Assembly (NCBI RefSeq): GCF_003952385.1
Contig: NZ_CP034444.1
Coordinates: 1,240,001 to 1,304,000, forward strand
DNA length: 64,000 bases
Reading direction: 5' to 3'
Source: Mesorhizobium sp. M1D.F.Ca.ET.043.01.1.1
GTDB taxonomy: Bacteria > Pseudomonadota > Alphaproteobacteria > Rhizobiales > Rhizobiaceae
The translations under genes and the position numbers were made by a program. The notes under the pieces were generated by a model. The model saw nothing but the letters and a program-made list of their open reading frames with translations. It did not search any database and was not told the origin of the DNA. Positions 9,261 to 21,983 of the stretch are shown here, one piece after another. How positions within the stretch are numbered: the stretch's first letter is position 1; every line of letters starts with the position of its first letter.

Positions 9261-9323
9261 CCCAGCCCGAGCCGAGAGTTAGCGCAGTTCGGCGTTCTGT
9301 GGAATTGCTGTTTGAACTTTCCT

Positions 9324-9424
9324 TAAAGCGCGTCGCGTTGAAACGAATTCGCGCGACGCGCTTAAATCTTTGTTTGATGCCTGTCGTTGTCCCAAAAGCG
9401 CTGCGCAGTTTTGGGCGACATGCA

Positions 9425-9425
<1 letters not shown>
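9324..9425. repeat. Rhizobial intergenic palindromes (two adjacent hairpins)
   Basis: The first hairpin pairs aaagcgcgtcgcg with cgcgacgcgctt around 'ttgaaacgaatt' (9324-9364). The second pairs 'atgc.tgtcg..cccaaaa' with 'ttttgggcgacatgcat' (9376-9425). The second shares its xxxAAAA-CCGC/GCGC-TTTTxxx core with other intergenic elements in this window. It overlaps the stop of the acyl-CoA ligase gene. Confidence 0.7.
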
Positions 9426-11053
<1,628 letters not shown>

Positions 11054-11246
11054 CTCGGTTTCCTCCCCTTCGCGCTTTTGCGTCGTTGTTTCACGCATTG
11101 TGGAATGATCCGGCGGATTGTCCAGCCGCCATAAGTCCAAGGTGGCGGATGGGCCGAATAAGCCGTGAAACCCGCCACAATACGGCCATCGTCGCCGTTA
11201 AGTTTCATTAACGGGCTGGGTGAGATTGGCGAATGGAGAGGTTCGC

Positions 11247-11603
11247 ATGGACGCGCAGCTCGACGACAAGGCCCTCGAAAGCACGCTTGCCGAAAGTCTG
11301 GACGATCTGACGCCGGACTCCAAGACCGTTTCCGACGAAGAATTTGCCGAAGTCGTCGGCGGCGCGCTGGAGGCCGTCGGCGGAACCCTGCTGTTCAGAA
11401 TGTGCGTCGAGAATGAAGGCGAGTCCCAGTATGTTGCGGCCGCATGCGTCGGCGACGGCGGCAACCGACAGTTTCTGCTGCTGACCCTGCCGACCACGGG
11501 CGGCGCGCTGAAGGTCGAGACCGCGGCCAGAAGCACCAATCCGGTCGCCGGCATCGCTGCAGCCTATGCAGGACTCATGGACGCCTTCAAAGCCGCCGCC
11601 TGA
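11247..11603 (+). CDS. Small protein with double-glycine-leader-like motif
   Basis: A 118-residue protein of no recognised family. ATG 11247 follows GGAGAGG by 6 bases. The acidic N-terminus (MDAQLDDKALESTLAESLDD) leads to SDEEFAEVVGG at residues 38-48. This resembles the ELxxVxGG leader end of peptides cut by C39-type peptidases and of Nif11/NHLP-type precursors. The remainder (ALEAVGGTLLF onward) is uncharged, with two cysteines (near residues 52 and 68) and is Gly/Ala rich. No maturation enzyme or C39 transporter is adjacent. Alternatively it is just a small soluble protein with a chance motif. Confidence 0.7.
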   Translation: MDAQLDDKALESTLAESLDDLTPDSKTVSDEEFAEVVGGALEAVGGTLLFRMCVENEGESQYVAAACVGDGGNRQFLLLTLPTTGGALKVETAARSTNPVAGIAAAYAGLMDAFKAAA

Positions 11604-11709
11604 CCGTCGGGCGGCAAACGTTCAATCAACGGTGATCACGCAGCGCGCAGTGCGACCTTGCGCCATGGCAGGGCTCGACCCATGTAAGTCTCCCACAAGG
11701 AGACCTCGC

Positions 11710-12099
11710 ATGGACAAGCGCGCCAACCCCGCCCCTGGGTTTCAACGCAATCCCGACAAGGTGATAACGATCGAACCATATCGCGGCGCCGTGGTAGTTC
11801 GCGCCGGTGACGTCGTTGTCGCCAGGTCGACCCGGGCCAGACTCTTGTCGGAACCGCCCTACCCTGCGGTTTTCTACATTCCCTTCGACGACATCGACTT
11901 CGGCAAGCTCGCCAGGACCGAGCACTCGACGCATTGCCCATACAAGGGCGACGCGAGCTATTGGAGCGTCCTGCCGGCCGGTGAAAGCGGCAAGGACGCG
12001 ATGTGGGCCTATGAACGGCCCTTCGACGAAATGACCGAGATCCGCGATCACGGCGCATTCTATGCGAGCAAGGTCTCGGTCGAAGCCACGCCGGAGTGA
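11710..12099 (+). CDS. DUF427 domain protein
   Basis: A 129-residue cytosolic protein of the DUF427 family. The signature segments are RGAVVVRAGDVVVARSTRAR, PPYPAVFYIPFDDIDFGKL, and THCPYKGDASYWSV, where the CPYKG motif is diagnostic. ATG 11710 has AAGGAGA 8 bases upstream; the longer open frame covers the preceding gene. Function unknown; it stands alone between two unrelated genes. Confidence 0.88.
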   Translation: MDKRANPAPGFQRNPDKVITIEPYRGAVVVRAGDVVVARSTRARLLSEPPYPAVFYIPFDDIDFGKLARTEHSTHCPYKGDASYWSVLPAGESGKDAMWAYERPFDEMTEIRDHGAFYASKVSVEATPE

Positions 12100-12119
12100 T
12101 CCCGGCCTGGCGACAGGCA

Positions 12120-12860
12120 TCAGTCCGTAGTGCCGTCGTTGCCCACATCCTCGGCATCGTCCAGGCGAACGAAGGTCATGCCCTTCTGCTTCAGGGCCAG
12201 CAGGCCCTGGACGACGCCCTCGCCCGCCGCATGGGTCGGCTGGTTGATGTGAGCGATGATGACGTCGCCGTCCTTGGCGGCGGCGATGCGCCGGGCGGTT
12301 TCCTTGGCGCCGAGCAGCGAACCGCCGTCGCCGTTGACGGAAAAGCCGGCGATCTTGAAGCCCAGCTTGCGGATCATGGCGATCGCCGAGGGGCTGTATT
12401 CGGCGGTGGCGCCACGAAACCATTTCGGCGCCGGTCCGCCGGCGCCTGCAAGCGCCGCGGCGCCGGACTCGACCTCGGCCTGAACGGCATCGGGACTGCC
12501 GGCGCTGCTGATGCCGTAGATCTTGCGCGGCGTGTCGACCGCCGGAATGTGACGACCGCCGTGATTTTCGAGTTCGAACAGGTCCGGGTGGGCCCGCATG
12601 ATCTCGACGGAGGCGGCGTTGCGCTTCAGCCAGATGCCGGTGACGAAGATAGTCGCGGGGATCCTGTTCTCGACCAGCGCGGAAAGAATGCGCGTATCGG
12701 TCTTCCCGCCACAGGCATCCAGCGTCAGCGCCACGCGCCCGCCGCCGCCTAGCGGCTTCAGATGCAATGTCGGCTCGACCAGCGTCGCGGCATTGCCGGC
12801 CGAGACCAGCGCGAGCGCCAGCGCCGACGCGCCAAGAGATTTCCGAAGCAAACCCGTCAT
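12120..12860 (-). CDS. Exported polysaccharide deacetylase (NodB-homology domain)
   Basis: A 246-residue protein with a signal peptide (SLGASALALALVSAGNAA). Its NodB-type metal motifs are LTLDACGG (motif 1, with TLDACGG replacing TFDDG), ENHGGRH (motif 2), WFRGATAEYSP (motif 3) and VIIAHINQP (motif 5). It would deacetylate a carbohydrate, probably in the periplasm or at the cell wall. ATG 12860 follows GGAAAGA closely and gives a proper signal peptide; the open frame starts 20 codons earlier. Substrate unknown. Confidence 0.83.
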   Translation of the reverse strand: MTGLLRKSLGASALALALVSAGNAATLVEPTLHLKPLGGGGRVALTLDACGGKTDTRILSALVENRIPATIFVTGIWLKRNAASVEIMRAHPDLFELENHGGRHIPAVDTPRKIYGISSAGSPDAVQAEVESGAAALAGAGGPAPKWFRGATAEYSPSAIAMIRKLGFKIAGFSVNGDGGSLLGAKETARRIAAAKDGDVIIAHINQPTHAAGEGVVQGLLALKQKGMTFVRLDDAEDVGNDGTTD

Positions 12861-12977
12861 TCTTTCCAAGCCCTGCCTGTCGAGCCGCTCAATGCAAGAT
12901 GGCGTCAACAAGACCCGCATCTAGGCGAAAATCGGGATCGTTCGTATCCGAAATGCAACAACGCGACAATTTGCGTG

Positions 12978-13028
12978 GGCCGTTTCTTATGCACGCCCCC
13001 AAAACCGCAATGCGCTTTTGAGCGACAC
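12978..13028. repeat. Degenerate rhizobial intergenic palindrome
   Basis: The segment 'gcacgcccccaaaaccgcaatgcgcttttgagcgacacgc' resembles the xxxAAAACCGC-TGCGCxxTTTTxxx core of the other elements here, though its arms pair poorly. It lies at the 3' end of the glycosyltransferase gene. Confidence 0.45.
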
Positions 13029-13031
13029 GCT

Positions 13032-14135
13032 TCAGACCGCCTGCTCCTCGGACATTTCGGTCCGAGCCAGAAGTTCCCGCACCGCGTCGACCACGGCATC
13101 CACCTCCAGGCGCCAGACGCAGCATGCCTTGCTCGAATCGGTCCGGCGGCACAGGTCGCCGCCGACGCAATCGCAAGGCATGGACGGCCGCAACGAGATG
13201 CTGGGGACGCCGACCGGGCCCCATCGAACCGGATTGGTCCGGCCGAACAGACCGACGACCGGAGTGCCGGCGGCCGCCGCCATATGCATCGGGCCGCTCT
13301 CATTGCCGACGAACAGCCTGGCCTCCTTGAGCAGCGCCAGCAGAGTCTCGAGCGAGAGCGCGCCGACCAGATTGACGACCGGCGTTTTCGCTGCCGCGAT
13401 GATCTTGTGCGCTGCCTCGTTCTCGTCAGGGCCGCCAATCAGAACAACGTCCAGACCGGTTTCGGACGATATCCGTTCGATCGCCGCCGCGAAGCGCTCG
13501 GGCTGCCAGCGGCGCCCGGGAAAGCTCGCCCCCGCATGCACGGCCAAGAAGGCGTTTGGCTGCAAATGATATTTGCTCAGCAAGGCGAGCGCGCGCGTCG
13601 TTTCAAAGGCTAGCGGGCGGATGGTCGGCACCCTGACGCGCAGGTCGACGCCGAGCACCTCGAGCGGCGACAAATAGCGGAAGATATAATGTTTTTCGCC
13701 GTATCCGAACGGCTTCATCCTGACATTGGCAGGCTGGCGCTCAAGCCAGCGCAGAGGTCGTTCCGTCGGATCGTGGCCGACACGAATCGGGGCACGGACC
13801 AACCCCGATACCAGCCGCGAGGTTTTTGAATCGGTGATGTCGATGGTCATGTCGAAGCGGTGCCGCCGCAATGCGCGCACGACCCGGACGAGCTCGCGCC
13901 CGCGCTGAAGCGGCGTCCCGCGCACGTGGGCGCGGGTGAACGAAATGACCTCCGTGGCGATGCCATGCGCGGTCAGGAAGCCGGCGAACCTGGCCTCGCA
14001 CAGGAACACGATCCTGGCGCCGGGATATTCGAGCTGCAGGTTCTTCGCCAGTGCCGAGGCGAGCACGATATCGCCGATGAACTTGGTCTGCAGGATCAGG
14101 ATCGACCGGACATTGGTTGGGGAGATCTGCAACAT
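13032..14135 (-). CDS. Glycosyltransferase family 9 (heptosyltransferase-like)
   Basis: A 367-residue GT-B enzyme of the LPS heptosyltransferase family. SILILQTKFIGDIVLASALA near residue 11 is the N-terminal signature, HAGASFPGRRWQPERFA the middle one, and the donor-site segment NESGPMHMAAAAGTPVVGLF is near residue 295. It also has a cysteine-rich stretch near the end (CDCVGGDLCRRT...CCVW). It would add a sugar to the LPS core or a related glycan. ATG 14135 was chosen; GTG 14144 is an alternative. It is not next to other LPS genes here. Confidence 0.85.
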   Translation of the reverse strand: MLQISPTNVRSILILQTKFIGDIVLASALAKNLQLEYPGARIVFLCEARFAGFLTAHGIATEVISFTRAHVRGTPLQRGRELVRVVRALRRHRFDMTIDITDSKTSRLVSGLVRAPIRVGHDPTERPLRWLERQPANVRMKPFGYGEKHYIFRYLSPLEVLGVDLRVRVPTIRPLAFETTRALALLSKYHLQPNAFLAVHAGASFPGRRWQPERFAAAIERISSETGLDVVLIGGPDENEAAHKIIAAAKTPVVNLVGALSLETLLALLKEARLFVGNESGPMHMAAAAGTPVVGLFGRTNPVRWGPVGVPSISLRPSMPCDCVGGDLCRRTDSSKACCVWRLEVDAVVDAVRELLARTEMSEEQAV

Positions 14136-14256
14136 CTGTTTCACGCGCCGAGTAATTCGGAACGCGAAACTGCTTGCCAACGATGTCCAGATTGGGAACC
14201 AGCGCGCGCACGTTCGCGTGAGTTCCCATACAAAATCGTAAGGTGGGGCGCGCCGC

Positions 14257-16941
<2,685 letters not shown>

Positions 16942-17159
16942 GCTCGCCCTCCAGGTCCTTGGAAGATAAACAACACCCGGGCCAAGGCCCGGTTCCCCGC
17001 CCTTCCGATCCGAGCGATATGATGCTGCAGTGCGAAAGGCAAGGCGTCGGCAAAGCAAGCGCCGCCACTACAATCGATTAAGCAAAAGCTGCGTCAAAAA
17101 GACTTGCCGGTATCGGCTGCGCGATATAGAACATATCAAGAACAAAGTGGAGTAGCGCG

Positions 17160-17504
17160 ATGAAACTCAATGGAAAACTCGACTATCTGGAACTGCCGGC
17201 CACCGGCGGAACTCTGGACAGCGTCAAATCCTTCTACAGCGCGGCGTTTTCCTGGTCGTTCACCGACTACGGGCCGACCTATTCCGCTTTTGCCGAAGGG
17301 CTCGACGGCGGCTTCCAGGCCGATGCCGGCGAGGCGCCCACCAGGCCGCTGCCCGTGCTCTACTCCGAAAACCTGGAGGAGACGCTTGAAGCGGTGGAGA
17401 ATGCCGGGGGCAGCGTCGTTAAGCCGATCTTTTCCTTCCCGGGCGGCAGGCGGTTCCATTTCACCGATCCGGCAGGCAACGAACTGGCCGTGTGGGGCGA
17501 ATAG
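17160..17504 (+). CDS. VOC-family (glyoxalase/bleomycin-resistance-like) protein
   Basis: A 114-residue protein with one vicinal-oxygen-chelate fold: LDYLELPATGGTLDSVKSFY at the start, FPGGRRFHFTDPAGNELAVW at the end, the usual beta-strand with the last metal-ligand Glu. ATG 17160 follows GTGGAG. Specific function unknown; such proteins often act as small dioxygenase- or lyase-like enzymes or as binding proteins. It lies between ppdK (divergent) and the tRNA gene. Confidence 0.8.
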   Translation: MKLNGKLDYLELPATGGTLDSVKSFYSAAFSWSFTDYGPTYSAFAEGLDGGFQADAGEAPTRPLPVLYSENLEETLEAVENAGGSVVKPIFSFPGGRRFHFTDPAGNELAVWGE

Positions 17505-17637
17505 CAATCCGACGAACGCCGCGGCGGCGAAGCGACATTCTGACCCGTGGATCAATCCAGTTCAGTCGCCATCATGGCATTGAGCTTTCTCCCGCCTCGT
17601 CCTATAAGGCCGCGCGCAACGGGCTTAGCCCGGCTGC

Positions 17638-17712
17638 TGGGGCGTCGCCAAGTGGTAAGGCATCGGTTTTTGGTACCGACATTCCCAGGTTCGAATCCTG
17701 GCGCCCCAGCCA
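17638..17712 (+). tRNA. tRNA-Gln (anticodon TTG)
   Basis: A full cloverleaf can be drawn: acceptor arms TGGGGCG and CGCCCCA, discriminator G and an encoded CCA at 17710-17712. The anticodon stem is TCGGT/ACCGA with loop TTTTGGT, giving TTG. The T arm is CCAGG-TTCGAATC-CTGG. It is the only tRNA seen in the window. Confidence 0.96.
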
Positions 17713-17775
17713 TTTTAATTTTTCAAGAAAACAACAGTTTAGCTTTTCGTGTCGTGAAATCGGAACGTTAGCTTG

Positions 17776-20145
17776 TCAGGCCGAAAGCCTGATCGGCCGA
17801 CCGGGCGCGATGCGGTTTGCGGCCGCGACGATCGCGTCCGCATCGATGCCGAAATGACGATAGAGATCGCCGATGGTGCCGGTCTGCCCGAAATGCTCGA
17901 CGCCGAGAGGCACCGTGCGATGGCCGCCCACGGCCCCGAGCCATGACAATGTCGCCGGATGGCCGTCGATCACCGTGATCAGCGTGCAATGCGCCGGCAA
18001 GCGGGCGAGAAGCCGCTCGGCAAGGCTCATCGCCGTGGCGTGACCACGCGCCCTTGCGCGCCGGGCAGCCGTCCAGCCGGCATTCAGCCGGTCGGCCGAT
18101 GTCACCGCCAGCACGCCGATGTCGCGTCGGTCGCCTCCGATGCGGCCGGCCGCCTCGATGGCCTCGGTCGCGACCGTTCCCTGATAGGCGATCACCACCT
18201 CGGCGTTCGATCCCGGCTCGCGAAGCCAGTAGGCGCCATCGATCACGCCCTCGGCAAATCCCGGATCGCTGCGATGCCGCGGTTGCTCCATCGGGCGGGT
18301 GGAAAGCCTGAGATAGACCGACCCGCCGGTCTCATCGCGCAGCCAAGTGCGTTCGTCCGGATCGCCCTCGCCGTCGCGCTGGAGATAGTCGAAGCTCCAG
18401 TCCATGATGATCGACAGTTCATCGAGGAAGGCCGGCTCGAAAGAGGCGAGCCCATCCTGCGCCATGCCGATAAGCGGCGTACCGATCGACTGGTGCGCTC
18501 CCCCTTCTGGCGCCAGCGTCACGCCCGATGGGGTGCCGACCAGAAGAAACCGGGCGTCCTGATAGCAGGCGTAGTTCAACGCATCGAGGCCTCGCGCGAC
18601 GAAGGGGTCGTAGACCGTTCCGACCGGGATCAACCGTTCGCCGAACAGGGAATGCGACAATCCCGTCGCGCCCAGCATCAGCATCAGGTTCATCTCGGCG
18701 ATGCCCAGCTCAACATGCTGGCCTCTGGGCGAAAAGGCCCATTTCTGTGCGGAAGGAATGCGCTCGTCGCGGAACGTGTCGGCGCGTGCCGCGCGCGCGA
18801 AAAGGCCGCGCCGGTTGACCCAGGGGCCGAGATTGGTCGAGACGGTCACGTCCGGCGCCATGGTGACGATCCGGTCGGCCAACGTCCCGCCTGCCTTGGC
18901 GATCTCGTCGAGGATCTTGCCGAAACCGGCTTGCGTGGACAACATCCGGTCCGACAGTTTCACCCTTTCCGGGCGCGGCAAAGCCGGTGCCTCGAAACGG
19001 CGCCTGCCCTTCGCAAAGAACGGAACACTGGACAGGAAGGCACGCAGGCCGTTCTCGTCCGGCACGGCGGCAAAGGGTTCCCACTCCACGCCCTCTGGCA
19101 CACCCATGGCGCCGCGGAAAATCTCCATCTGCGCCGGGGTCATCAGGCCCGCATGGTTATCCTTATGCCCGGCCAGGGGCGTGCCCCAGCCCTTGATCGT
19201 GTAGGCGAGGAAGACTGTTGGCCGGTCGTCGTCTGCCGCATCGAAGGCATCGCACAGCGACGACAGGCAATGCCCGCCAAGGTTTTCCATCAGCACCGCG
19301 AGTTCGACATCGCTGCGATGGTCCAGCAGTGCCGTGATCGCACCCTGATCGCCAAGATCGTCCATGAGCCGTTTGCGCCAGGCCGCGCCGCCCTGAAAGG
19401 TCAGGGCCGAATAAAGGGCATTGGGGCAGGCATCGATCCAGTCACGCAGGGCCTCGCCGCCAGGCTCGGCAAACGCCGCACGTTGCAGGGCGCCGTATTT
19501 GAGACGGACCACCCGCCAGCCGAAAGCGGAAAAGATCGCTTCGATCCGGTGCCAGAGCCCTTCGCGCACCACGCCGTCAAGGCTCTGGCGGTTGTAGTCG
19601 ATCACCCACCAGACATTGCGCAGGTCATGCTTCCAGCCCTCCTGCAGCGCCTCATAGATGTTGCCCTCGTCCAGTTCCGCATCTCCGATCAGGGCGACCA
19701 TCCGGCCTTCCTTGCCGGCCCAGTCATGGCCCTGCAGATAGTCCTGCGCCATGGACGCGAAGATCGGGAAGGCCGCTCCCAGGCCGACCGAGCCGGTCGA
19801 GAAATCGACGTCGTCGACGTCCTTGGTGCGAGAGGGATAGCTTTGCACGCCGCCAAAGCCACGGAAATTCTTCAGCTTCTCCAAGGGCAAGTTGCCCATC
19901 AGATACTGGACGGCGTGGAAAACGGGGCCGGCATGCGGCTTCACCGCTACCCGGTCCTCGGGGCGCAGGGCGTGGAAATAGAGCGACGTCATGATCGCCG
20001 CCATCGAGGCCGACGAGGCCTGATGCCCGCCGACCTTCACCTCCCCCTCGCCCTTGTCGCGCAGATGATTGGCGTTGTGGATCGTCCAGCAGGACAGCCA
20101 CAGAAGCCGGCGGTGCAGGGTTTCCAGGTGGGGAAGGTCGATCAT
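17776..20145 (-). CDS. mdeB: AceE-type 2-oxoacid dehydrogenase E1, probably 2-oxobutyrate-specific (MdeB)
   Basis: A 789-residue thiamine-diphosphate enzyme of the homodimeric pyruvate dehydrogenase E1 (AceE) family, smaller than the roughly 890-residue AceE. The TPP motif is seen as IGDAELDEGNIYEALQEGWK followed by IDYNRQSLDG; the E1 segments HQASSASMAAIMTSLYF and YTIKGWGTPLAGHKDNH are also present. Its gene follows mdeA by 13 bases. In Pseudomonas putida, mdeB beside methionine gamma-lyase encodes an E1-like protein for 2-oxobutyrate, the lyase product. The same arrangement here supports that role, but the substrate is inferred. No E2 or E3 gene is adjacent. ATG 20145 was chosen over an open frame 18 codons longer. 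Confidence 0.82.
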   Translation of the reverse strand: MIDLPHLETLHRRLLWLSCWTIHNANHLRDKGEGEVKVGGHQASSASMAAIMTSLYFHALRPEDRVAVKPHAGPVFHAVQYLMGNLPLEKLKNFRGFGGVQSYPSRTKDVDDVDFSTGSVGLGAAFPIFASMAQDYLQGHDWAGKEGRMVALIGDAELDEGNIYEALQEGWKHDLRNVWWVIDYNRQSLDGVVREGLWHRIEAIFSAFGWRVVRLKYGALQRAAFAEPGGEALRDWIDACPNALYSALTFQGGAAWRKRLMDDLGDQGAITALLDHRSDVELAVLMENLGGHCLSSLCDAFDAADDDRPTVFLAYTIKGWGTPLAGHKDNHAGLMTPAQMEIFRGAMGVPEGVEWEPFAAVPDENGLRAFLSSVPFFAKGRRRFEAPALPRPERVKLSDRMLSTQAGFGKILDEIAKAGGTLADRIVTMAPDVTVSTNLGPWVNRRGLFARAARADTFRDERIPSAQKWAFSPRGQHVELGIAEMNLMLMLGATGLSHSLFGERLIPVGTVYDPFVARGLDALNYACYQDARFLLVGTPSGVTLAPEGGAHQSIGTPLIGMAQDGLASFEPAFLDELSIIMDWSFDYLQRDGEGDPDERTWLRDETGGSVYLRLSTRPMEQPRHRSDPGFAEGVIDGAYWLREPGSNAEVVIAYQGTVATEAIEAAGRIGGDRRDIGVLAVTSADRLNAGWTAARRARARGHATAMSLAERLLARLPAHCTLITVIDGHPATLSWLGAVGGHRTVPLGVEHFGQTGTIGDLYRHFGIDADAIVAAANRIAPGRPIRLSA

Positions 20146-20158
20146 GACGAAACTCCGA

Positions 20159-21364
20159 TCATGCGGCGAGCGACGCGGGCGCTTCCAGTGACTGCTCAAG
20201 ATCGGCCAGGATATCCTCGACCTCTTCCAGCCCGACCGACAGCCGGATCAGTCCCTCGGAGATGCCATGGGCCGCGCGCTCTTCCGGCGTGTAGGTCGAA
20301 TGCGTCATGGAGGCCGGATGCTGGATCAGGGTTTCGGCGTCGCCTAAGGACACTGCGCGGCGTATGAGTTCGAGGCGGTTCATCATCGTGCGCCCTGCTA
20401 CCAATCCGCCCTTCAGCTCAAAAGCGATCATCGCTCCGAAGCCCGGCATCTGCCGCTTGGCAAGGGCATGCTGCGAAGAACTTTCCAACCCGGGATAGTG
20501 GACCTTGGCCACCGCCGGGTGTGTCTCCAGCATTCGTGCCACCGGCATGGCACTTGCGCAATGCCGTTCCATGCGCAGCTTCAGCGTCTTGAGACCCCGC
20601 AGAACCAACATCGCATTGAAGGGAGCCATGACCGCGCCGGTCATGTCCTTCATGCCGACCAGGCGCACCTGCGCCATGTCTTCGGCCCTGCCCACCGCGA
20701 TGCCGCCGATGAGGTCACCATGGCCGCCCATATATTTGGTGGCGGAATGCACGACGATATCGGCGCCCAATTCGATCGGCCTGGTCAGCACGGGAGTGGC
20801 GTAGGTGTTGTCGACGATCACCTTCGCGCCGTGGGTTTTGGCGATCGCCGAGACGGCCGCGATGTCGACGAGCCGCATGTTCGGATTGGCCGGGGTCTCG
20901 AAATAGACGATCCGGGTTCTGGATGAGAGCGCGCCACGCAGCGCTTCCGGATCGGTCAAGTCCGCATGGGTGACCGTGATGCCGAACTTCGCCAGGCCGT
21001 GACGCATGAAGGCGAAGGTGCAGCCATAGAGCGTGTTGTCGGTGATGATCTCGTCACCGGGAGACAGGAAGGTCCAGAACACCGAACAGATGGCGCCCAT
21101 CCCCGAGGCCAGCGCAAGCCCCGCTTCGGCGCCTTCCAGGTCGGCGCAACGGCGCTCGAGGAGATCGAGCGTCGGGTTCGAGATGCGCGAATAGATGTGT
21201 CCCGGCGCCTCACCCGCAAAGATCGCGGCTCCCGCCTCGGCGCTGTCGAAGGCAAACGTCGAGGTCAGGTGCAACGGCGGAGTGAGTGCCCCCTCATGCT
21301 GCGCCGGGTCATGGCCGAAGTGGATCGCGCGGGTGGCAAAACTGACGGGGTGGCGGGGGTTCAT
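20159..21364 (-). CDS. mdeA: L-methionine gamma-lyase
   Basis: A 401-residue PLP enzyme of the Cys/Met metabolism family. It splits methionine into methanethiol, ammonia and 2-oxobutyrate. The PLP lysine lies in VVHSATKYMGGHGD. The segment TLYGCTFAFMRHG carries the Cys of the YGCTFAF motif that separates true methionine gamma-lyases from cystathionine enzymes; YFETPANPNMRLVDIA and IVDNTYATP are also typical. It heads the mdeAB operon and is divergent from the Lrp-type gene mdeR, which probably regulates it in response to methionine. Confidence 0.9.
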   Translation of the reverse strand: MNPRHPVSFATRAIHFGHDPAQHEGALTPPLHLTSTFAFDSAEAGAAIFAGEAPGHIYSRISNPTLDLLERRCADLEGAEAGLALASGMGAICSVFWTFLSPGDEIITDNTLYGCTFAFMRHGLAKFGITVTHADLTDPEALRGALSSRTRIVYFETPANPNMRLVDIAAVSAIAKTHGAKVIVDNTYATPVLTRPIELGADIVVHSATKYMGGHGDLIGGIAVGRAEDMAQVRLVGMKDMTGAVMAPFNAMLVLRGLKTLKLRMERHCASAMPVARMLETHPAVAKVHYPGLESSSQHALAKRQMPGFGAMIAFELKGGLVAGRTMMNRLELIRRAVSLGDAETLIQHPASMTHSTYTPEERAAHGISEGLIRLSVGLEEVEDILADLEQSLEAPASLAA

Positions 21365-21478
21365 GGCGACCTCATTGCTCGGAAGGCCTGGATACTTGCA
21401 GGAAACCCCTGGCAGGTGCTGCCAAATAATGCCACTATACCTACAAAATTTGGAATATCTCGCTTGTTCAAATCGAAA
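21365..21478. promoter_or_regulatory. Divergent mdeA/mdeR control region
   Basis: A 114-base gap between divergent starts, AT-rich from about 21425 (aataatgccactatacctacaaaatttggaatatc). It must hold both promoters and is the expected binding site for the Lrp-type MdeR. The near-palindrome 'caaaatttggaat' at about 21444 is a candidate site. No experimental support. Confidence 0.5.
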
Positions 21479-21940
21479 ATGAAACAGATTGATGCCAAGG
21501 ATCGCCAGATCATTCGCGAGCTGCAGCGCGATGGCCGGCTGACCAATCAGGACTTGGCGGAACGCGTGAGCCTCTCCCCGTCGCCGTGCCTGCGACGGGT
21601 GCGCCTTCTTGAAGAGGCTGGTGTGATCGTCGGCTATTCAGCGGATGTCGACACGCGGGCCTGCGGTTTTCAGATCACGGCCTTCATCCGCATCGCGCTG
21701 CAACGCCATGAACGCGATGCCGTGGAGCGTTTCGAGAAGCGGATACAGGACGCGGATGAGATCCTGGACTGCTTCCTGCTGACCGGCGAGGCGGACTATC
21801 TGCTACGTGTCGTCGTCGCGGATCTGGATGAATATGAACATTTCGTTCGTAACCGCCTGCATGGGATTCCGGGCATTGGATCTATCACGACGAGCCTCGT
21901 CTACGGCACCGTAAAGTCGTCCCGGGTCCTTCCCTTTTAG
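21479..21940 (+). CDS. mdeR: Lrp/AsnC-family transcriptional regulator of methionine catabolism
   Basis: A 153-residue regulator. Residues 1-60 form the AsnC-type helix-turn-helix (DAKDRQIIRELQRDGRLTNQ, then DLAERVSLSPSPCLRRVRLL). Residues 70-150 form the ligand-binding RAM/ACT-like domain (CFLLTGEADYLLRVVVADLD). ATG 21479 was chosen because the family begins at MKxIDxKDRxI; the open frame upstream is antisense to mdeA. Its position divergent to the lyase gene mirrors P. putida mdeR, so control of mdeAB is likely. Confidence 0.9.
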   Translation: MKQIDAKDRQIIRELQRDGRLTNQDLAERVSLSPSPCLRRVRLLEEAGVIVGYSADVDTRACGFQITAFIRIALQRHERDAVERFEKRIQDADEILDCFLLTGEADYLLRVVVADLDEYEHFVRNRLHGIPGIGSITTSLVYGTVKSSRVLPF

Positions 21941-21983
21941 CGCCAAGGGTGCGACCGGGTTGACCGGAAAGCCCAACCGAACA

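Noticed and set aside
17959..20367. Open frame of 802 codons antisense to mdeB
   Set aside because: Composition shadow; the sense strand carries clear AceE-type motifs.
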